Notes: generated from the letters alone by a model not told the origin. Positions 1 to 9,714 are shown, counted from the stretch's first letter. The stretch is DNA of 13,307 nt from JAICYJ01 sp035473255 (GCA_035473255.1 DATIOK010000236.1:1-13307), one strand, 5' to 3'. Made by a program: numbers and translations.

Positions 1-815
1 GCTACCTGTCCGCGCCCGACTTCTTCGCCGACCGCTTCCGCCGCCTGCTGGCCGCCCGCGACTTCGCCGACCTGCGCGCACGCATCGCGACGGGCTTCAC
101 GATCGACGACCACGACTACGGGCCGCGCAACAACGCCGATCGCACGACCGCAGCGGCCTGGGCGGCGCCGCTCTGGAACCGGATCCACGCCGACCCGGCG
201 CCGTCCGGGTACTTCGACTTCCGCTTCGGCGACGTCCACTGCCTGACGCTCGACGTGCGCCGCTACGCCGACCCGGTGGACACGCCCAACACGCCTGAGA
301 AGACGCGGATCGGCCATGCCCAGTTCGACTGGATGCAGAGGATCCTCGAGACGAGCGACGCGCGCCTCTTCGTGGTCTTCAGCGCGGGCATCTTCGCGTC
401 GCGCTACCACGTGAACGACACCTGGCTCATCGGCTGGCCGAACGAGTACGACCGCGCGATGCGCCTGTTCCTCGGCGTGCAGCGGCGCGGCGCGCGCGTG
501 CTCATCCTGAGCGGGGACGCCCACGGCATGCGCATCCACCACCATCCCTACCCGAGCCGGATCCGGCCCGAGGGCGCGAGCGTTGTCGAGTTCATCTGCT
601 CGGGCGTGCGCCCGCGCGTCTGGTCGGGCGCCCAGCTGCCCGATCCCACGCTCGACAAGCGCCGGAACGTGCTCGGCCGCTACGGCGGCGGCCTGGTCGA
701 CATCGACGCCCCCGCTGCGAGCGACCGCCGGATCACCCTGCGGGCGATCTCGGGCAACATCGGCCGGCCCGGCGACCTCTTCCCGCCGCTCGTCCTCCCG
801 TTCGATCCGGTCTGA
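1..815 (+). CDS. PhoD-like phosphatase / alkaline phosphatase D family protein, C-terminal part (5' truncated)
   Basis: The frame is open from base 3 to the TGA at 813-815, giving 270 residues with no start inside the conserved domain, so the gene begins upstream of the window. Family motifs are visible: DDHDYGPRNN (residues 35-44 of the fragment) resembles the metal-binding DDHEYG block of PhoD-type phosphatases, the DVRRYADP stretch (84-91) matches the D-x-R-xY block, and SGDAHG (170-175) matches the SGDxH metal-ligand block. PhoD enzymes are calcium/iron-dependent phosphomono- or diesterases, usually exported. The signal peptide, if any, would lie outside the window, so localisation cannot be judged. 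The substrate is not deducible; distant members act on varied phosphoesters. The gene converges on the aldolase gene with only 12 bp between stops. Confidence 0.85.
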   Translation, partial: YLSAPDFFADRFRRLLAARDFADLRARIATGFTIDDHDYGPRNNADRTTAAAWAAPLWNRIHADPAPSGYFDFRFGDVHCLTLDVRRYADPVDTPNTPEKTRIGHAQFDWMQRILETSDARLFVVFSAGIFASRYHVNDTWLIGWPNEYDRAMRLFLGVQRRGARVLILSGDAHGMRIHHHPYPSRIRPEGASVVEFICSGVRPRVWSGAQLPDPTLDKRRNVLGRYGGGLVDIDAPAASDRRITLRAISGNIGRPGDLFPPLVLPFDPV

Positions 816-837
816 TCCGCAGGATCGCTAGGCGATC
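814..837. terminator. Overlapping short hairpins between convergent genes
   Basis: Two mutually exclusive inverted repeats sit across the convergent stops: GATCC-GCA-GGATC (814-826) and GATCGC-TAG-GCGATC (823-837). Stems are only 5-6 bp and no T-tract follows on either strand, so this is not a classical intrinsic terminator. It may still be a weak bidirectional 3'-end structure. Confidence 0.25.
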
Positions 838-1913
838 ATCGGGACCTGCACCTCGATCACCGGCTCGATGCGCTCGAAGATGTCCTCGAGGCTGGTGCCG
901 GTGACGGTGATGCCGTGGTTCTTGAGCCCGACCACTGCGTGCGACGGATCGTGCTCATCGCGGATGATGTCAGCCACGGCCACCGCCAGCTCGGCGGTGC
1001 CGCAGGGGTAGTTGAACTCGGTTGCGGGGATGCCCGGGATCCACGCGTGCACGTGCACGATCGCGTTCACCTCGGGGTGCTCCTGGTAGATCATCCAGTG
1101 CTCGATGGCGTCCACCGACACGCGGTTCGGCTCGATGCCGGGCGGCACGGACAGCACCATGGTGCCGGTATCGGCCTCGTAGTCCTTCACCATCAGCACG
1201 TCCTTGCCGACCTCGCGCAGGTCTGACTTGTCGACGCCGGACGCGCTCATCCAGTAGCGCCGCTCGTCCTTGCGCACCGACAGGTTGCCGTACGAGAGGC
1301 CGCCGATACCGTAGATGCGCTTGATCGCGCGCAGCTCCTTCTCGGGCACGATCTCGTGCAGCGGGAACGGGGCCGGCAGCAGGCCCAGCGCATCCAGCCG
1401 GTGCCCGGCCTGGTAGAGGCTCTCGGTCAGCTCATCGCCCTGCCACAGCTCCGGCTCGAGGTCGTGGTCGAAGCGGTTGTCGATCACCAGCCGCGAGGTC
1501 GCAAGCGGCGTGATGCGATCGACGATGTCGTGGATCCAGGTGTCGAGATCGCCCGGATCGGGGATCGAGTAGTGCCCGCGCTCCGGCGTCACGAAGTGAC
1601 AGGAGTCGCCCGGCACCACCAGCATGCCCAGGTTGGCCAGGCCGCGCACCATCAGCGGATACTCGTAGCGCAGCACGTCGTCGGGCACCTCGGACGCCGA
1701 GTGGATGATCGTCACGTAGGTACCGCGCTGCCGGCGCCGGAACGGCTTCGGCTTGTCGGGGTTGATGAAGTTGAACACGACCTCGGCGTCGACCGGGTTC
1801 TCGTCGTCGTCCCAGCCGTAGCCGCGGCGCAGCCACTCGTCTCGCAGCCGCTCCCGGAACTCCGCCAGCGCGGGGTCGTGGCTACCCGGCCCCCAGTAGG
1901 CAATCTTGGTCAC
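828..1913 (-). CDS. Class II aldolase/adducin family protein with an unassigned N-terminal domain
   Basis: 361 residues from a GTG start that overlaps the ricT stop as GTGA. Residues about 160-361 look like a class II aldolase/adducin domain: GLSYGNLSVR (205-214) is the family's G-N-S-x-R phosphate-binding block, ASGVDKSDL (224-232) the S-G block, HVHAW (287-291) supplies the paired zinc histidines, and KNHGI (331-335) the third. The usual catalytic Glu of the SSE-type motif appears as Asp in SVDAIEH (266-272). Family members cleave or epimerise phosphorylated sugars such as fuculose- or ribulose-phosphate, or dehydrate methylthioribulose-phosphate. The substrate here is unknown. Residues 1 to about 155 are an additional soluble region (FNFINPDKPKP near 47-57, a basic RRRQR run, HSASEVPDD) that I do not recognise; there is no signal peptide or membrane segment. 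It is last in the tmk operon and probably translationally coupled to ricT. Confidence 0.8.
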   Translation of the reverse strand: MTKIAYWGPGSHDPALAEFRERLRDEWLRRGYGWDDDENPVDAEVVFNFINPDKPKPFRRRQRGTYVTIIHSASEVPDDVLRYEYPLMVRGLANLGMLVVPGDSCHFVTPERGHYSIPDPGDLDTWIHDIVDRITPLATSRLVIDNRFDHDLEPELWQGDELTESLYQAGHRLDALGLLPAPFPLHEIVPEKELRAIKRIYGIGGLSYGNLSVRKDERRYWMSASGVDKSDLREVGKDVLMVKDYEADTGTMVLSVPPGIEPNRVSVDAIEHWMIYQEHPEVNAIVHVHAWIPGIPATEFNYPCGTAELAVAVADIIRDEHDPSHAVVGLKNHGITVTGTSLEDIFERIEPVIEVQVPMIA

Positions 1914-2716
1914 GCGCTCACATCCGCCAGATCATCCAGCTTCACTTCCAGCATCTCCTTCTCACCTTCCATCTCAACGACGCATGCATCCCGCAGCACC
2001 TCGTAGCTGCGAACGACGCCCCGGCCCTGAGGCGTCGTGACGATGCGCCCCACCGCGGGGGCCCGGTCCCGGAACGACCGGTAAACCGGATGCTCAAATG
2101 CAAGACAGCAGCGTAGCCTGCCGCAGAGACCGGTGATGCGGCCGGGGTTCATCGGCAGCTCCTGGTCCTTGGCCATCTTGAGCGTGATCGGGCTCTCGTG
2201 CGAGGGGTAGCGGTTGCAGCACTTGGTGGGCCCGCAGAGGCCGCCGCCGCCGGATAGGCGGGCGCCCTCCCGGGGGCCGACGGCGCGCACCTCGACGCGG
2301 CGGTTCAGCCGTTTGGCCAGCTCCGCCTGCAGCGCCTGCGTGTCCAGCCGCTCCTCGCTGCCGTACGAGAACACGATCCGGCTTTGGTCGAACACCATCT
2401 CCGCCGACAGCGGCTTCACCGGCAGCTGGAAGCGGCCGGCCAGCTCGCGGAACAGCAGCATCGAGCGCTTGGCCTCGATCCGGTTCTTGCGCACCTGCTC
2501 GTGGTCGTCGGCGCCGGCGCGGCGGATCACGCGCTTCAGCGGCCCCGTCAGCTCCGAGTCGGGCACGTCGTGGTTGGCCTGCACCACCCGGCCCAGCTCG
2601 CGGCCGCGAGCGGTCTGGCAGATCACGTTCTCATCCCAGCGCAACTCGATCCCGGCGGGATCGAAGGAATACACCTTGCCGCCTTGCTGAAACACGACGC
2701 CGACCACAGTCGCCAT
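1910..2716 (-). CDS. ricT: PSP1-domain protein RicT (YaaT) family
   Basis: 268 residues, ATG start, preceded by a good Shine-Dalgarno (GGGAG, plus-strand 2726-2730, nine bases from the start) lying in the last codons of holB. The protein begins like a PSP1 protein (VVGVVFQQGGKVYSFDP) and carries the conserved central cysteine blocks CGPTKCC (161-167) and CGRLRCC (198-204), separated by the family's LKMAKDQ and NPGRITG segments. In Bacillus subtilis RicT forms an Fe-S-containing complex with RicA and RicF that modulates RNase Y mRNA processing and affects sporulation and competence. The cysteines here should be the cluster ligands. The tmk-holB-ricT order mirrors the Bacillus tmk...holB-yaaT neighbourhood. 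Neither ricA nor ricF is visible in the window, so the partner is unknown. The stop codon overlaps the next start, indicating coupling. Confidence 0.92.
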   Translation of the reverse strand: MATVVGVVFQQGGKVYSFDPAGIELRWDENVICQTARGRELGRVVQANHDVPDSELTGPLKRVIRRAGADDHEQVRKNRIEAKRSMLLFRELAGRFQLPVKPLSAEMVFDQSRIVFSYGSEERLDTQALQAELAKRLNRRVEVRAVGPREGARLSGGGGLCGPTKCCNRYPSHESPITLKMAKDQELPMNPGRITGLCGRLRCCLAFEHPVYRSFRDRAPAVGRIVTTPQGRGVVRSYEVLRDACVVEMEGEKEMLEVKLDDLADVSA

Positions 2717-2721
2717 CTGAT

Positions 2722-3795
2722 CTAACTCCCTGCTGGAGCCAGCCGCAGACGGTGAAACATCGCCTCCACGGCCAACGCCGGCTGCACGTTTGTCTCGAGT
2801 GTCCGACGCGCCTCCGAGACCACCAGCACCGCTCGTGCGGCGTCAACGGGGGCACACCGTCTGGCGTCGTCAATCAGCTCGCCCGACAGGTCCAAGTTTA
2901 CCACCGTGCCATCCGCGCCAATCGCCGCAGCCATCAGATCCCGGTACCACAACGCGACCATATCGACCGCGTCGCGCACCTCCTCCATCTGGGCGCGGCG
3001 GGCGGTGCGCTTGGCGCGATCCTCGATCCGCTTCTCGAGCGCCTTGCGCTGACGGGCGTCCTCGACACCCTCCAGCTGCGGCGCGGCCTCCTGCTCGATC
3101 TGCTTCTGGGCCTGGGCGGAGCGAGCGGACGCAGCGTCGGTGATCACCTGGGCAGCGGCGCCCGGGTCGAACTCGGGATCGACCAGGCTGGCGCGCGCCA
3201 GCGCCAGGTAGGTGCGACGGCGCTCGGCCGACTCCGGATCGGAGGCCAGCCGCTGAGCCCGGCCGGCATCGCCCAGCGCCGCCCGCGCGGCCACCGCGTC
3301 GCCGGTCAGCTCGGTCAGCTGGGCGCTGCTCAGCCGCCGAAACGTGATCGGAACGACCCGGGAGCGGATGGTCGGGAGCATGCCCTCGGCGTGGTCGGAT
3401 ACGAGCACGAACACGGCATAGGCGGGCGGCTCCTCGAGCGACTTCAGGAGCGCGTTTGCGCTCTCCGTGCGAAGCAGATGGGCGTCCAGGATCATGTAGA
3501 CGCGGCGATCGGCCTCGAACGGCCGCATGTGCAGGTCGCGGCGCAGCTCGCGGGCGTGGTCGATCAGGATCGAGCCGCCCTCGGCCTCCAGCACGAACAG
3601 ATCGGGGTGGGCGCGTGTCTCGATCCGGCCCAGCCGCGACTCGAGCAGCGCGGCCGCGAAGTGCTCGGCGTACCGACGCTTGCCGGTGCCGGCCGGGCCG
3701 GAGAAGAGATAGGCGTGGCCGGGATCGGCCAGCGCGGCGGCCAGCAGCGGCTGTGCCTCTGACTGCGGCGGCAGGCCCTCGAACGGCGCGTTCAC
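2722..3795 (-). CDS. holB: DNA polymerase III subunit delta' (clamp-loader ATPase-fold subunit)
   Basis: 357 residues from a GTG start that overlaps the tmk TGA as GTGA. The N-terminal AAA+ region shows a P-loop GPAGTGKR (33-40), HPDLF (63-67), a Walker-B-like VYMILDAHLL (99-108), SANALLKSLEEPP (112-124), highly typical of delta'/DnaX proteins, and sensor-like IRSRV (143-147). A C-terminal helical region to residue 357 is charged (EKRIEDRAKRTARR). Delta' works in the clamp-loader complex that places the beta sliding clamp on primed DNA. The four-cysteine zinc module normally between the P-loop and HPD is absent: the linker at residues 50-62 is short and has no Cys. SRC is SRV, so no canonical arginine-finger SRC motif. 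It sits between tmk and ricT with a 5-bp gap to ricT. Confidence 0.92.
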   Translation of the reverse strand: MNAPFEGLPPQSEAQPLLAAALADPGHAYLFSGPAGTGKRRYAEHFAAALLESRLGRIETRAHPDLFVLEAEGGSILIDHARELRRDLHMRPFEADRRVYMILDAHLLRTESANALLKSLEEPPAYAVFVLVSDHAEGMLPTIRSRVVPITFRRLSSAQLTELTGDAVAARAALGDAGRAQRLASDPESAERRRTYLALARASLVDPEFDPGAAAQVITDAASARSAQAQKQIEQEAAPQLEGVEDARQRKALEKRIEDRAKRTARRAQMEEVRDAVDMVALWYRDLMAAAIGADGTVVNLDLSGELIDDARRCAPVDAARAVLVVSEARRTLETNVQPALAVEAMFHRLRLAPAGS

Positions 3796-4385
3796 AGGTT
3801 CGCCGCCTCGCGGACGCGGGCCAGGACGGCGCGGGGAGGGCCGGACGCGTCCACCACGTGGATGCGCTCGGGAAACCGGGCGGCGGCGGCCGCGAAGCCC
3901 TCCGCCACCGCGGCGTGGAAGCCGTCGCTCTCGGACTCGATGCGGTCGGGGCTGTCGCCGCGGCGGGCGGCCGCCAGCTCGGGCGGGAGCCTCAGCAGCA
4001 GCGTGATGTCGGGCATCAGCCCGCCGGTCGCCAGCTGGTTGGCCTGCAGCACCTGCTCCAGGCCGAGGCCGCGGGCGACGCCCTGGTAGGCCAGCGATGA
4101 GTCGATGAAGCGATCGGCCACCACCACCTCGCCCCGCGCCAGCGCGGGCAGGATCACCTGATCGACCAGCTGGGCGCGGGCGGCGGCGTACAGCAGCGCC
4201 TCGGCCGCGCCGCCGATCACCGAGTCGCCGTCCAGCAGCAGCTCGCGGATGCGCTCGCCGATCGGCGTGCCGCCCGGCTCACGGACGCGCACCACGGTGC
4301 GCCCCTCCAGCTCCAGGGCGGCCGCCAGCATCGCGGCCTGGGTGGTTTTGCCGCAGCCGTCGAGGCCCTCGAAGGAGATGAACAC
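3792..4385 (-). CDS. tmk: Thymidylate kinase
   Basis: 197 residues, normal length for the family, from a GTG start with an in-frame TAG four codons upstream. It phosphorylates dTMP to dTDP with ATP in the cytoplasm, an essential step of dTTP supply. Motifs: P-loop GLDGCGKTT (7-15) lacking a basic residue, REPGGTPIGE (35-44), DRFIDSSLAYQG (91-102) with the conserved DR dTMP-binding pair, and a LID RRGDSPDRIES (141-151) rich in Arg. The combination of a neutral P-loop and basic LID is that of the bacterial type II (E. coli-like) enzymes. It is the first gene of the minus-strand operon. No Shine-Dalgarno precedes the start; a -10-like TAGCAT six bases upstream suggests a leaderless transcript. 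Confidence 0.95.
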   Translation of the reverse strand: MFISFEGLDGCGKTTQAAMLAAALELEGRTVVRVREPGGTPIGERIRELLLDGDSVIGGAAEALLYAAARAQLVDQVILPALARGEVVVADRFIDSSLAYQGVARGLGLEQVLQANQLATGGLMPDITLLLRLPPELAAARRGDSPDRIESESDGFHAAVAEGFAAAAARFPERIHVVDASGPPRAVLARVREAANL

Positions 4386-4391
4386 GGGGTA

Positions 4392-4397
4392 ATGCTA
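4392..4397 (-). promoter_or_regulatory. Candidate -10 element of tmk operon (leaderless)
   Basis: On the minus strand TAGCAT lies six bases before the GTG of tmk, so initiation 6-7 bases downstream of the element would start the mRNA at or beside the start codon. No clear -35 hexamer is seen at 16-18 bp. Confidence 0.4.
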
Positions 4398-4467
4398 CCG
4401 ACCGGTGATGCCGAAAAGCCGGCGAATGGTTCCCTCCCCCGACCGCGAATAGCCTCACGCGCAAGCG

Positions 4468-4479
4468 CGCGGATCCGCG
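4468..4479. repeat. 12-bp perfect palindrome in divergent promoter region
   Basis: CGCGGATCCGCG reads identically on both strands; extending to 4465-4482 keeps 16 of 18 positions symmetric. An adjacent CGCGC-AA-GCGCG inverted repeat (4458-4469) overlaps it. It could be an operator for one or both divergent genes, or a by-product of high GC. Confidence 0.4.
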
Positions 4480-4534
4480 TGCACAAGCGGCACTGCGCCG
4501 TGACCGAATCGGCACAAACCCCCGGGATTGCCCG

Positions 4535-4543
4535 TGCTACCCT
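4535..4543 (+). promoter_or_regulatory. Candidate extended -10 element of the topoisomerase gene
   Basis: TGC-TACCCT forms an extended -10 (TGn plus a TAnnnT hexamer) ending 11 bases before the ATG. There is no Shine-Dalgarno in the CT-rich bases between, so translation from a nearly leaderless mRNA is likely. No -35 match is evident, which is tolerable with an extended -10. Confidence 0.45.
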
Positions 4544-4554
4544 CTCCGCCCTGA

Positions 4555-7518
<2,964 letters not shown>

Positions 7519-7536
7519 CCAACCGACCCGACCCAC

Positions 7537-7542
7537 TATCCT
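7537..7542 (+). promoter_or_regulatory. Candidate -10 element of the epimerase gene (leaderless)
   Basis: TATCCT ends eight bases before the ATG at 7551, in the 32-bp gap after the topoisomerase stop. No Shine-Dalgarno lies between. This is the same arrangement as for the topoisomerase gene and tmk. Confidence 0.45.
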
Positions 7543-7550
7543 GCGCCATC

Positions 7551-8468
7551 ATGGACGCGGTCGTCACCGGGGGCGCCGGCTTCATCGGCTCACACGTCGC
7601 CGACGCGCTGCTCGAGCGCGGCGGGCGCGTTGCCGTGATCGACAACCTGTCCGGCGGGCGCAGGGACAGGGTGCCGGACGGGACAGAGTTCCACGAGCTG
7701 GACATCCGCGACCACGACGCCATGCAGGCCGTGTTCGACGACGTTCAGCCGGCCGCGGTCTTCCACCTGGCCGCCCAGGCCGACGTGCGCGCGTCGGTCG
7801 AAGACCCCGGCTTCGACGCCGACGTGAACGTGCGCGGCACCATCGTCGTGCTCGAGTGCGCCCGCAGCACCGGCGCGCGGGTGGTGTTCTCGTCGACCGG
7901 CGGGGCGCTCTACGGGGAGGCCGAGACGATCCCCTCGCCGGAGGCGATCGACCCGGCGCCGATGTCGCCGTACGGCACGTCCAAGCAGGGCGCCGAGCTC
8001 TACCTGGGCCTGTTCAACCGGCTCTACGGCACGCGCCACGTGGTGCTGCGCTACAGCAACGTGTACGGGCCCCGCCAGGATCCGCACGGCGAGGCGGGCG
8101 TGGTCGCGATCTTCCTCGGCAAGCTGACCTCGGGCGAGACGCCGCTGATCTTCGGCGACGGCCGCCAGACCCGCGACTACGTCTACGTGGGCGACGTGGT
8201 GGCGGCCAACATGGCGGCGCTGGCCTACGAGGGACCCCACCAGGCCTTCAACATCGGCACCCAGACCGAGACCGACGTGATCGACCTGCTGGCCGAGTCG
8301 CAGCGGGTGGCCGGCACCGACGTCACGCCCGAGCACCGGGGGGCGCGGCTGGGAGAGCTCGACCGCAGCTGCCTCGACATCGCGCTGGCGCGGCGCGAGC
8401 TGGGCTGGCAGCCGGCGGTGCCACTCGGAGAGGGGCTGGCGGAGACGCTGCGCGCCCTGCACCCGTGA
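7551..8468 (+). CDS. NAD-dependent epimerase/dehydratase (UDP-glucose 4-epimerase-like, extended SDR)
   Basis: 305 residues. The N-terminal Rossmann signature TGGAGFIGSH (6-15) binds NAD, followed by acidic D31 after the second strand, LDIRD (50-54), HLAAQADVR (72-80), FSSTGGALYG (113-122) and the catalytic Y141-x-x-x-K145 in SPYGTSKQGAE. RYSNVYGPRQDP (167-178) and GDGRQTRDYVYVGDV (202-216) are hallmarks of GalE-type sugar-nucleotide epimerases. The likely reaction is 4-epimerisation of a UDP-hexose; a related role such as UDP-GlcNAc epimerase or dTDP-glucose dehydratase cannot be excluded. The ATG at 7551 is chosen because the glycine-rich loop starts at residue 6, as in relatives. The stop overlaps the deacetylase start (GTGA), so the two are probably co-translated in envelope polysaccharide synthesis. 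Confidence 0.88.
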   Translation: MDAVVTGGAGFIGSHVADALLERGGRVAVIDNLSGGRRDRVPDGTEFHELDIRDHDAMQAVFDDVQPAAVFHLAAQADVRASVEDPGFDADVNVRGTIVVLECARSTGARVVFSSTGGALYGEAETIPSPEAIDPAPMSPYGTSKQGAELYLGLFNRLYGTRHVVLRYSNVYGPRQDPHGEAGVVAIFLGKLTSGETPLIFGDGRQTRDYVYVGDVVAANMAALAYEGPHQAFNIGTQTETDVIDLLAESQRVAGTDVTPEHRGARLGELDRSCLDIALARRELGWQPAVPLGEGLAETLRALHP

Positions 8469-9094
8469 GCGTCGTCTCACACGGCGCGGCGGCCGCCGGC
8501 CTGGTCGCGCTCACGTTCGACGACGGTCCGGGGCCGCAGACGCCCGACATCCTCGACCTGTTCCGGCAGCACGGCGGGCACGGCACCTTCTTCGTGCTGG
8601 GCGAGTCGGTGGAGGGCCGCGAGGAGATCCTCGCCCGCACCATCGCCGAGGGCCACGAGATCGGCAACCACACCTTCAGCCACCCGCACCCGATGGACGC
8701 CACCGACGACGAGCTGGCGCACGACATCGCCCGCTGTCAGCGGCTGCTGGGCCACGCGCCGGTGCTGTTCCGCCCGCCCTACGGCGAGGACGCGCTGCGC
8801 TGCAGCCGCATCGCCGAGGCGCGGATGCTGCCGACCACGGTGCTGTGGGCGGTCGACCCGTCCGACTGGCTGGAACGCGATCCCCGGGCGATCGCGACGG
8901 TGATCCTGGACGGCCTCGCGCCGGGCGCGATCATCGACCTGCACGACTGCTGGCCAAGGCACACCTCGACCGAGGCCGACCGCACGCCCACGGTCGAGGC
9001 GCTGCGCATCGCGCTGCCCGAAATGGGCGCCCGCGGATACCGGTCGGTGACGGTCAGCGAGCTGCTGGCGGCCGCCCCGATTGCGCCTGGTTGA
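8465..9094 (+). CDS. Polysaccharide deacetylase (NodB homology domain, carbohydrate esterase 4)
   Basis: 209 residues from a GTG that overlaps the epimerase TGA by four bases. All five CE4 motifs are present: TFDDGP (17-22) with the metal and base aspartates, HTFSHP (69-74) with the two metal histidines, RPPYG (103-107), DPSDW (131-135) and LHD (159-161). These enzymes remove N- or O-acetyl groups from polysaccharides such as chitin oligomers, peptidoglycan or exopolysaccharide; the substrate is not deducible. The catalytic domain starts almost at residue 1, with no signal peptide or membrane anchor. This is unusual, since most homologues act outside the cell; it may act on a cytoplasmic glycolipid or nucleotide-linked intermediate. 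Coupling to the epimerase supports a sugar-modification role. Confidence 0.9.
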   Translation: MSVVSHGAAAAGLVALTFDDGPGPQTPDILDLFRQHGGHGTFFVLGESVEGREEILARTIAEGHEIGNHTFSHPHPMDATDDELAHDIARCQRLLGHAPVLFRPPYGEDALRCSRIAEARMLPTTVLWAVDPSDWLERDPRAIATVILDGLAPGAIIDLHDCWPRHTSTEADRTPTVEALRIALPEMGARGYRSVTVSELLAAAPIAPG

Positions 9095-9140
9095 GCGGGA
9101 TCCGAGTCCGTCCGAGCCGTTATGCACAATACCCCTCCCG

Positions 9141-9156
9141 CCACAACATCTGGTGG
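9141..9156. promoter_or_regulatory. Candidate NrdR box 1
   Basis: CCACAACATCTGGTGG is an imperfect palindrome (12 of 16 positions symmetric) resembling the published NrdR-box pattern acaCwAtATaTwGtgt, and lies 38 bp before nrdR. It shares 13 of 16 bases with the element at 9174-9189. Confidence 0.6.
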
Positions 9157-9173
9157 GTTGATCCGGTCGGTGG

Positions 9174-9189
9174 CCACTACATCTGGGGA
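9174..9189. promoter_or_regulatory. Candidate NrdR box 2, overlapping the nrdR ribosome binding site
   Basis: CCACTACATCTGGGGA begins 33 bp after box 1, close to three helical turns, as expected for paired NrdR sites. Its right half is less symmetric because it also contains GGGGA (9185-9189), the likely Shine-Dalgarno of nrdR. Confidence 0.55.
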
Positions 9190-9193
9190 TCTC

Positions 9194-9661
9194 GTGAACT
9201 GTCCATACTGTGAGCACGGTGAGACGAAGGTGGTCGACTCGCGGGTGGCCGGCAAGGGCACGATCCGGCGCCGGCGCGAATGCCTGCTGTGCGCGCAGCG
9301 GTTCACGACCTTCGAGCGCACCGAGGAATCGCCGCTGTTCGTGGTCAAGCGCGACGGCTCGCGCCAGCCGTTCGATCGCGCCAAGCTGATGGCCGGCCTA
9401 GTGCGCGCATGCACCAAGCGCCCGCTGTCGCTGGAGCAGATCGAGGGCGCCGCCGCGACCGTCGAGACGCGGCTGCGAAACGGCATCCGCGAGGAGGTGC
9501 CGTCGCAGGCGATCGGCGAGCAGGCGCTGGCGGCGCTGCGCGGGCTCGACCCCGTCGCGTACGTGCGATTCGCCTCGGTCTACCGCGATTTTCAGGATGT
9601 TGAGGAGTTCGAGCAGGAGCTGGCCCGGATGGAGGATCACAGGCGAACAGGTGTTCGGTAG
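9194..9661 (+). CDS. nrdR: Transcriptional repressor NrdR
   Basis: 155 residues from the GTG at 9194. This start is chosen over an ATG at 9122 because NrdR proteins begin MxCPxC, and GGGGA lies four bases upstream. The longer reading would also run through both candidate operators. The N-terminal zinc ribbon has CPYC (3-6) and CLLC (30-33), with SRVAGKGTIRRRREC between, the family's DNA-binding segment. Residues about 46-136 form the ATP-cone (VVKRDGSRQPFDRAKL; VYRDFQDVEEF at its end), which senses ATP/dATP. NrdR represses ribonucleotide reductase genes when dATP is plentiful. Its location directly before nrdJ, and the NrdR-like boxes before it, point to autoregulation and control of nrdJ from the same promoter. 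Confidence 0.95.
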   Translation: MNCPYCEHGETKVVDSRVAGKGTIRRRRECLLCAQRFTTFERTEESPLFVVKRDGSRQPFDRAKLMAGLVRACTKRPLSLEQIEGAAATVETRLRNGIREEVPSQAIGEQALAALRGLDPVAYVRFASVYRDFQDVEEFEQELARMEDHRRTGVR

Positions 9662-9676
9662 GGATCCCAAATCGGC

Positions 9677-9682
9677 TAGAAT
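9677..9682 (+). promoter_or_regulatory. Candidate -10 element for nrdJ
   Basis: TAGAAT lies 32 bases before the nrdJ ATG. TTCGGT (9654-9659), a half match to TTGACA, is 17 bp upstream, overlapping the nrdR stop. This could give nrdJ an NrdR-independent promoter; no NrdR-like box is seen here. Confidence 0.35.
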
Positions 9683-9702
9683 ACGGATGAGGACGACGGA
9701 CA

Positions 9703-9708
9703 GAGGAG
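9703..9708 (+). promoter_or_regulatory. Ribosome binding site of nrdJ
   Basis: GAGGAG with six bases to the ATG at 9715; it fixes the start and is the strongest Shine-Dalgarno in the window. Confidence 0.7.
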
Positions 9709-9714
9709 AGACGA

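Larger units (their letters stand above)
4386..4554. other. Divergent intergenic region between tmk and the topoisomerase gene
   Basis: This 169-bp stretch separates two divergent coding regions. It holds outward -10-like elements at each end and a GC-rich palindrome at 4468-4479. I see no tRNA-like fold, no small coding gene with a ribosome binding site, and no T-tract terminator. Confidence 0.6.

Noticed and set aside
9122..9193. Upstream ATG as the nrdR start (24 extra residues)
   Set aside because: NrdR proteins begin MxCPxC; the extra segment is not family-like and covers the candidate operators. The GTG at 9194 has a nearby GGGGA.
9095..9193. Intrinsic terminator after the deacetylase gene
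   Set aside because: No stable GC stem followed by a T-tract is visible on the plus strand.
9662..9714. Cobalamin riboswitch before the B12-dependent reductase
   Set aside because: The gap is only 53 bp, too short for a cobalamin aptamer, and has no B12-box-like sequence. The gene uses rather than makes B12.
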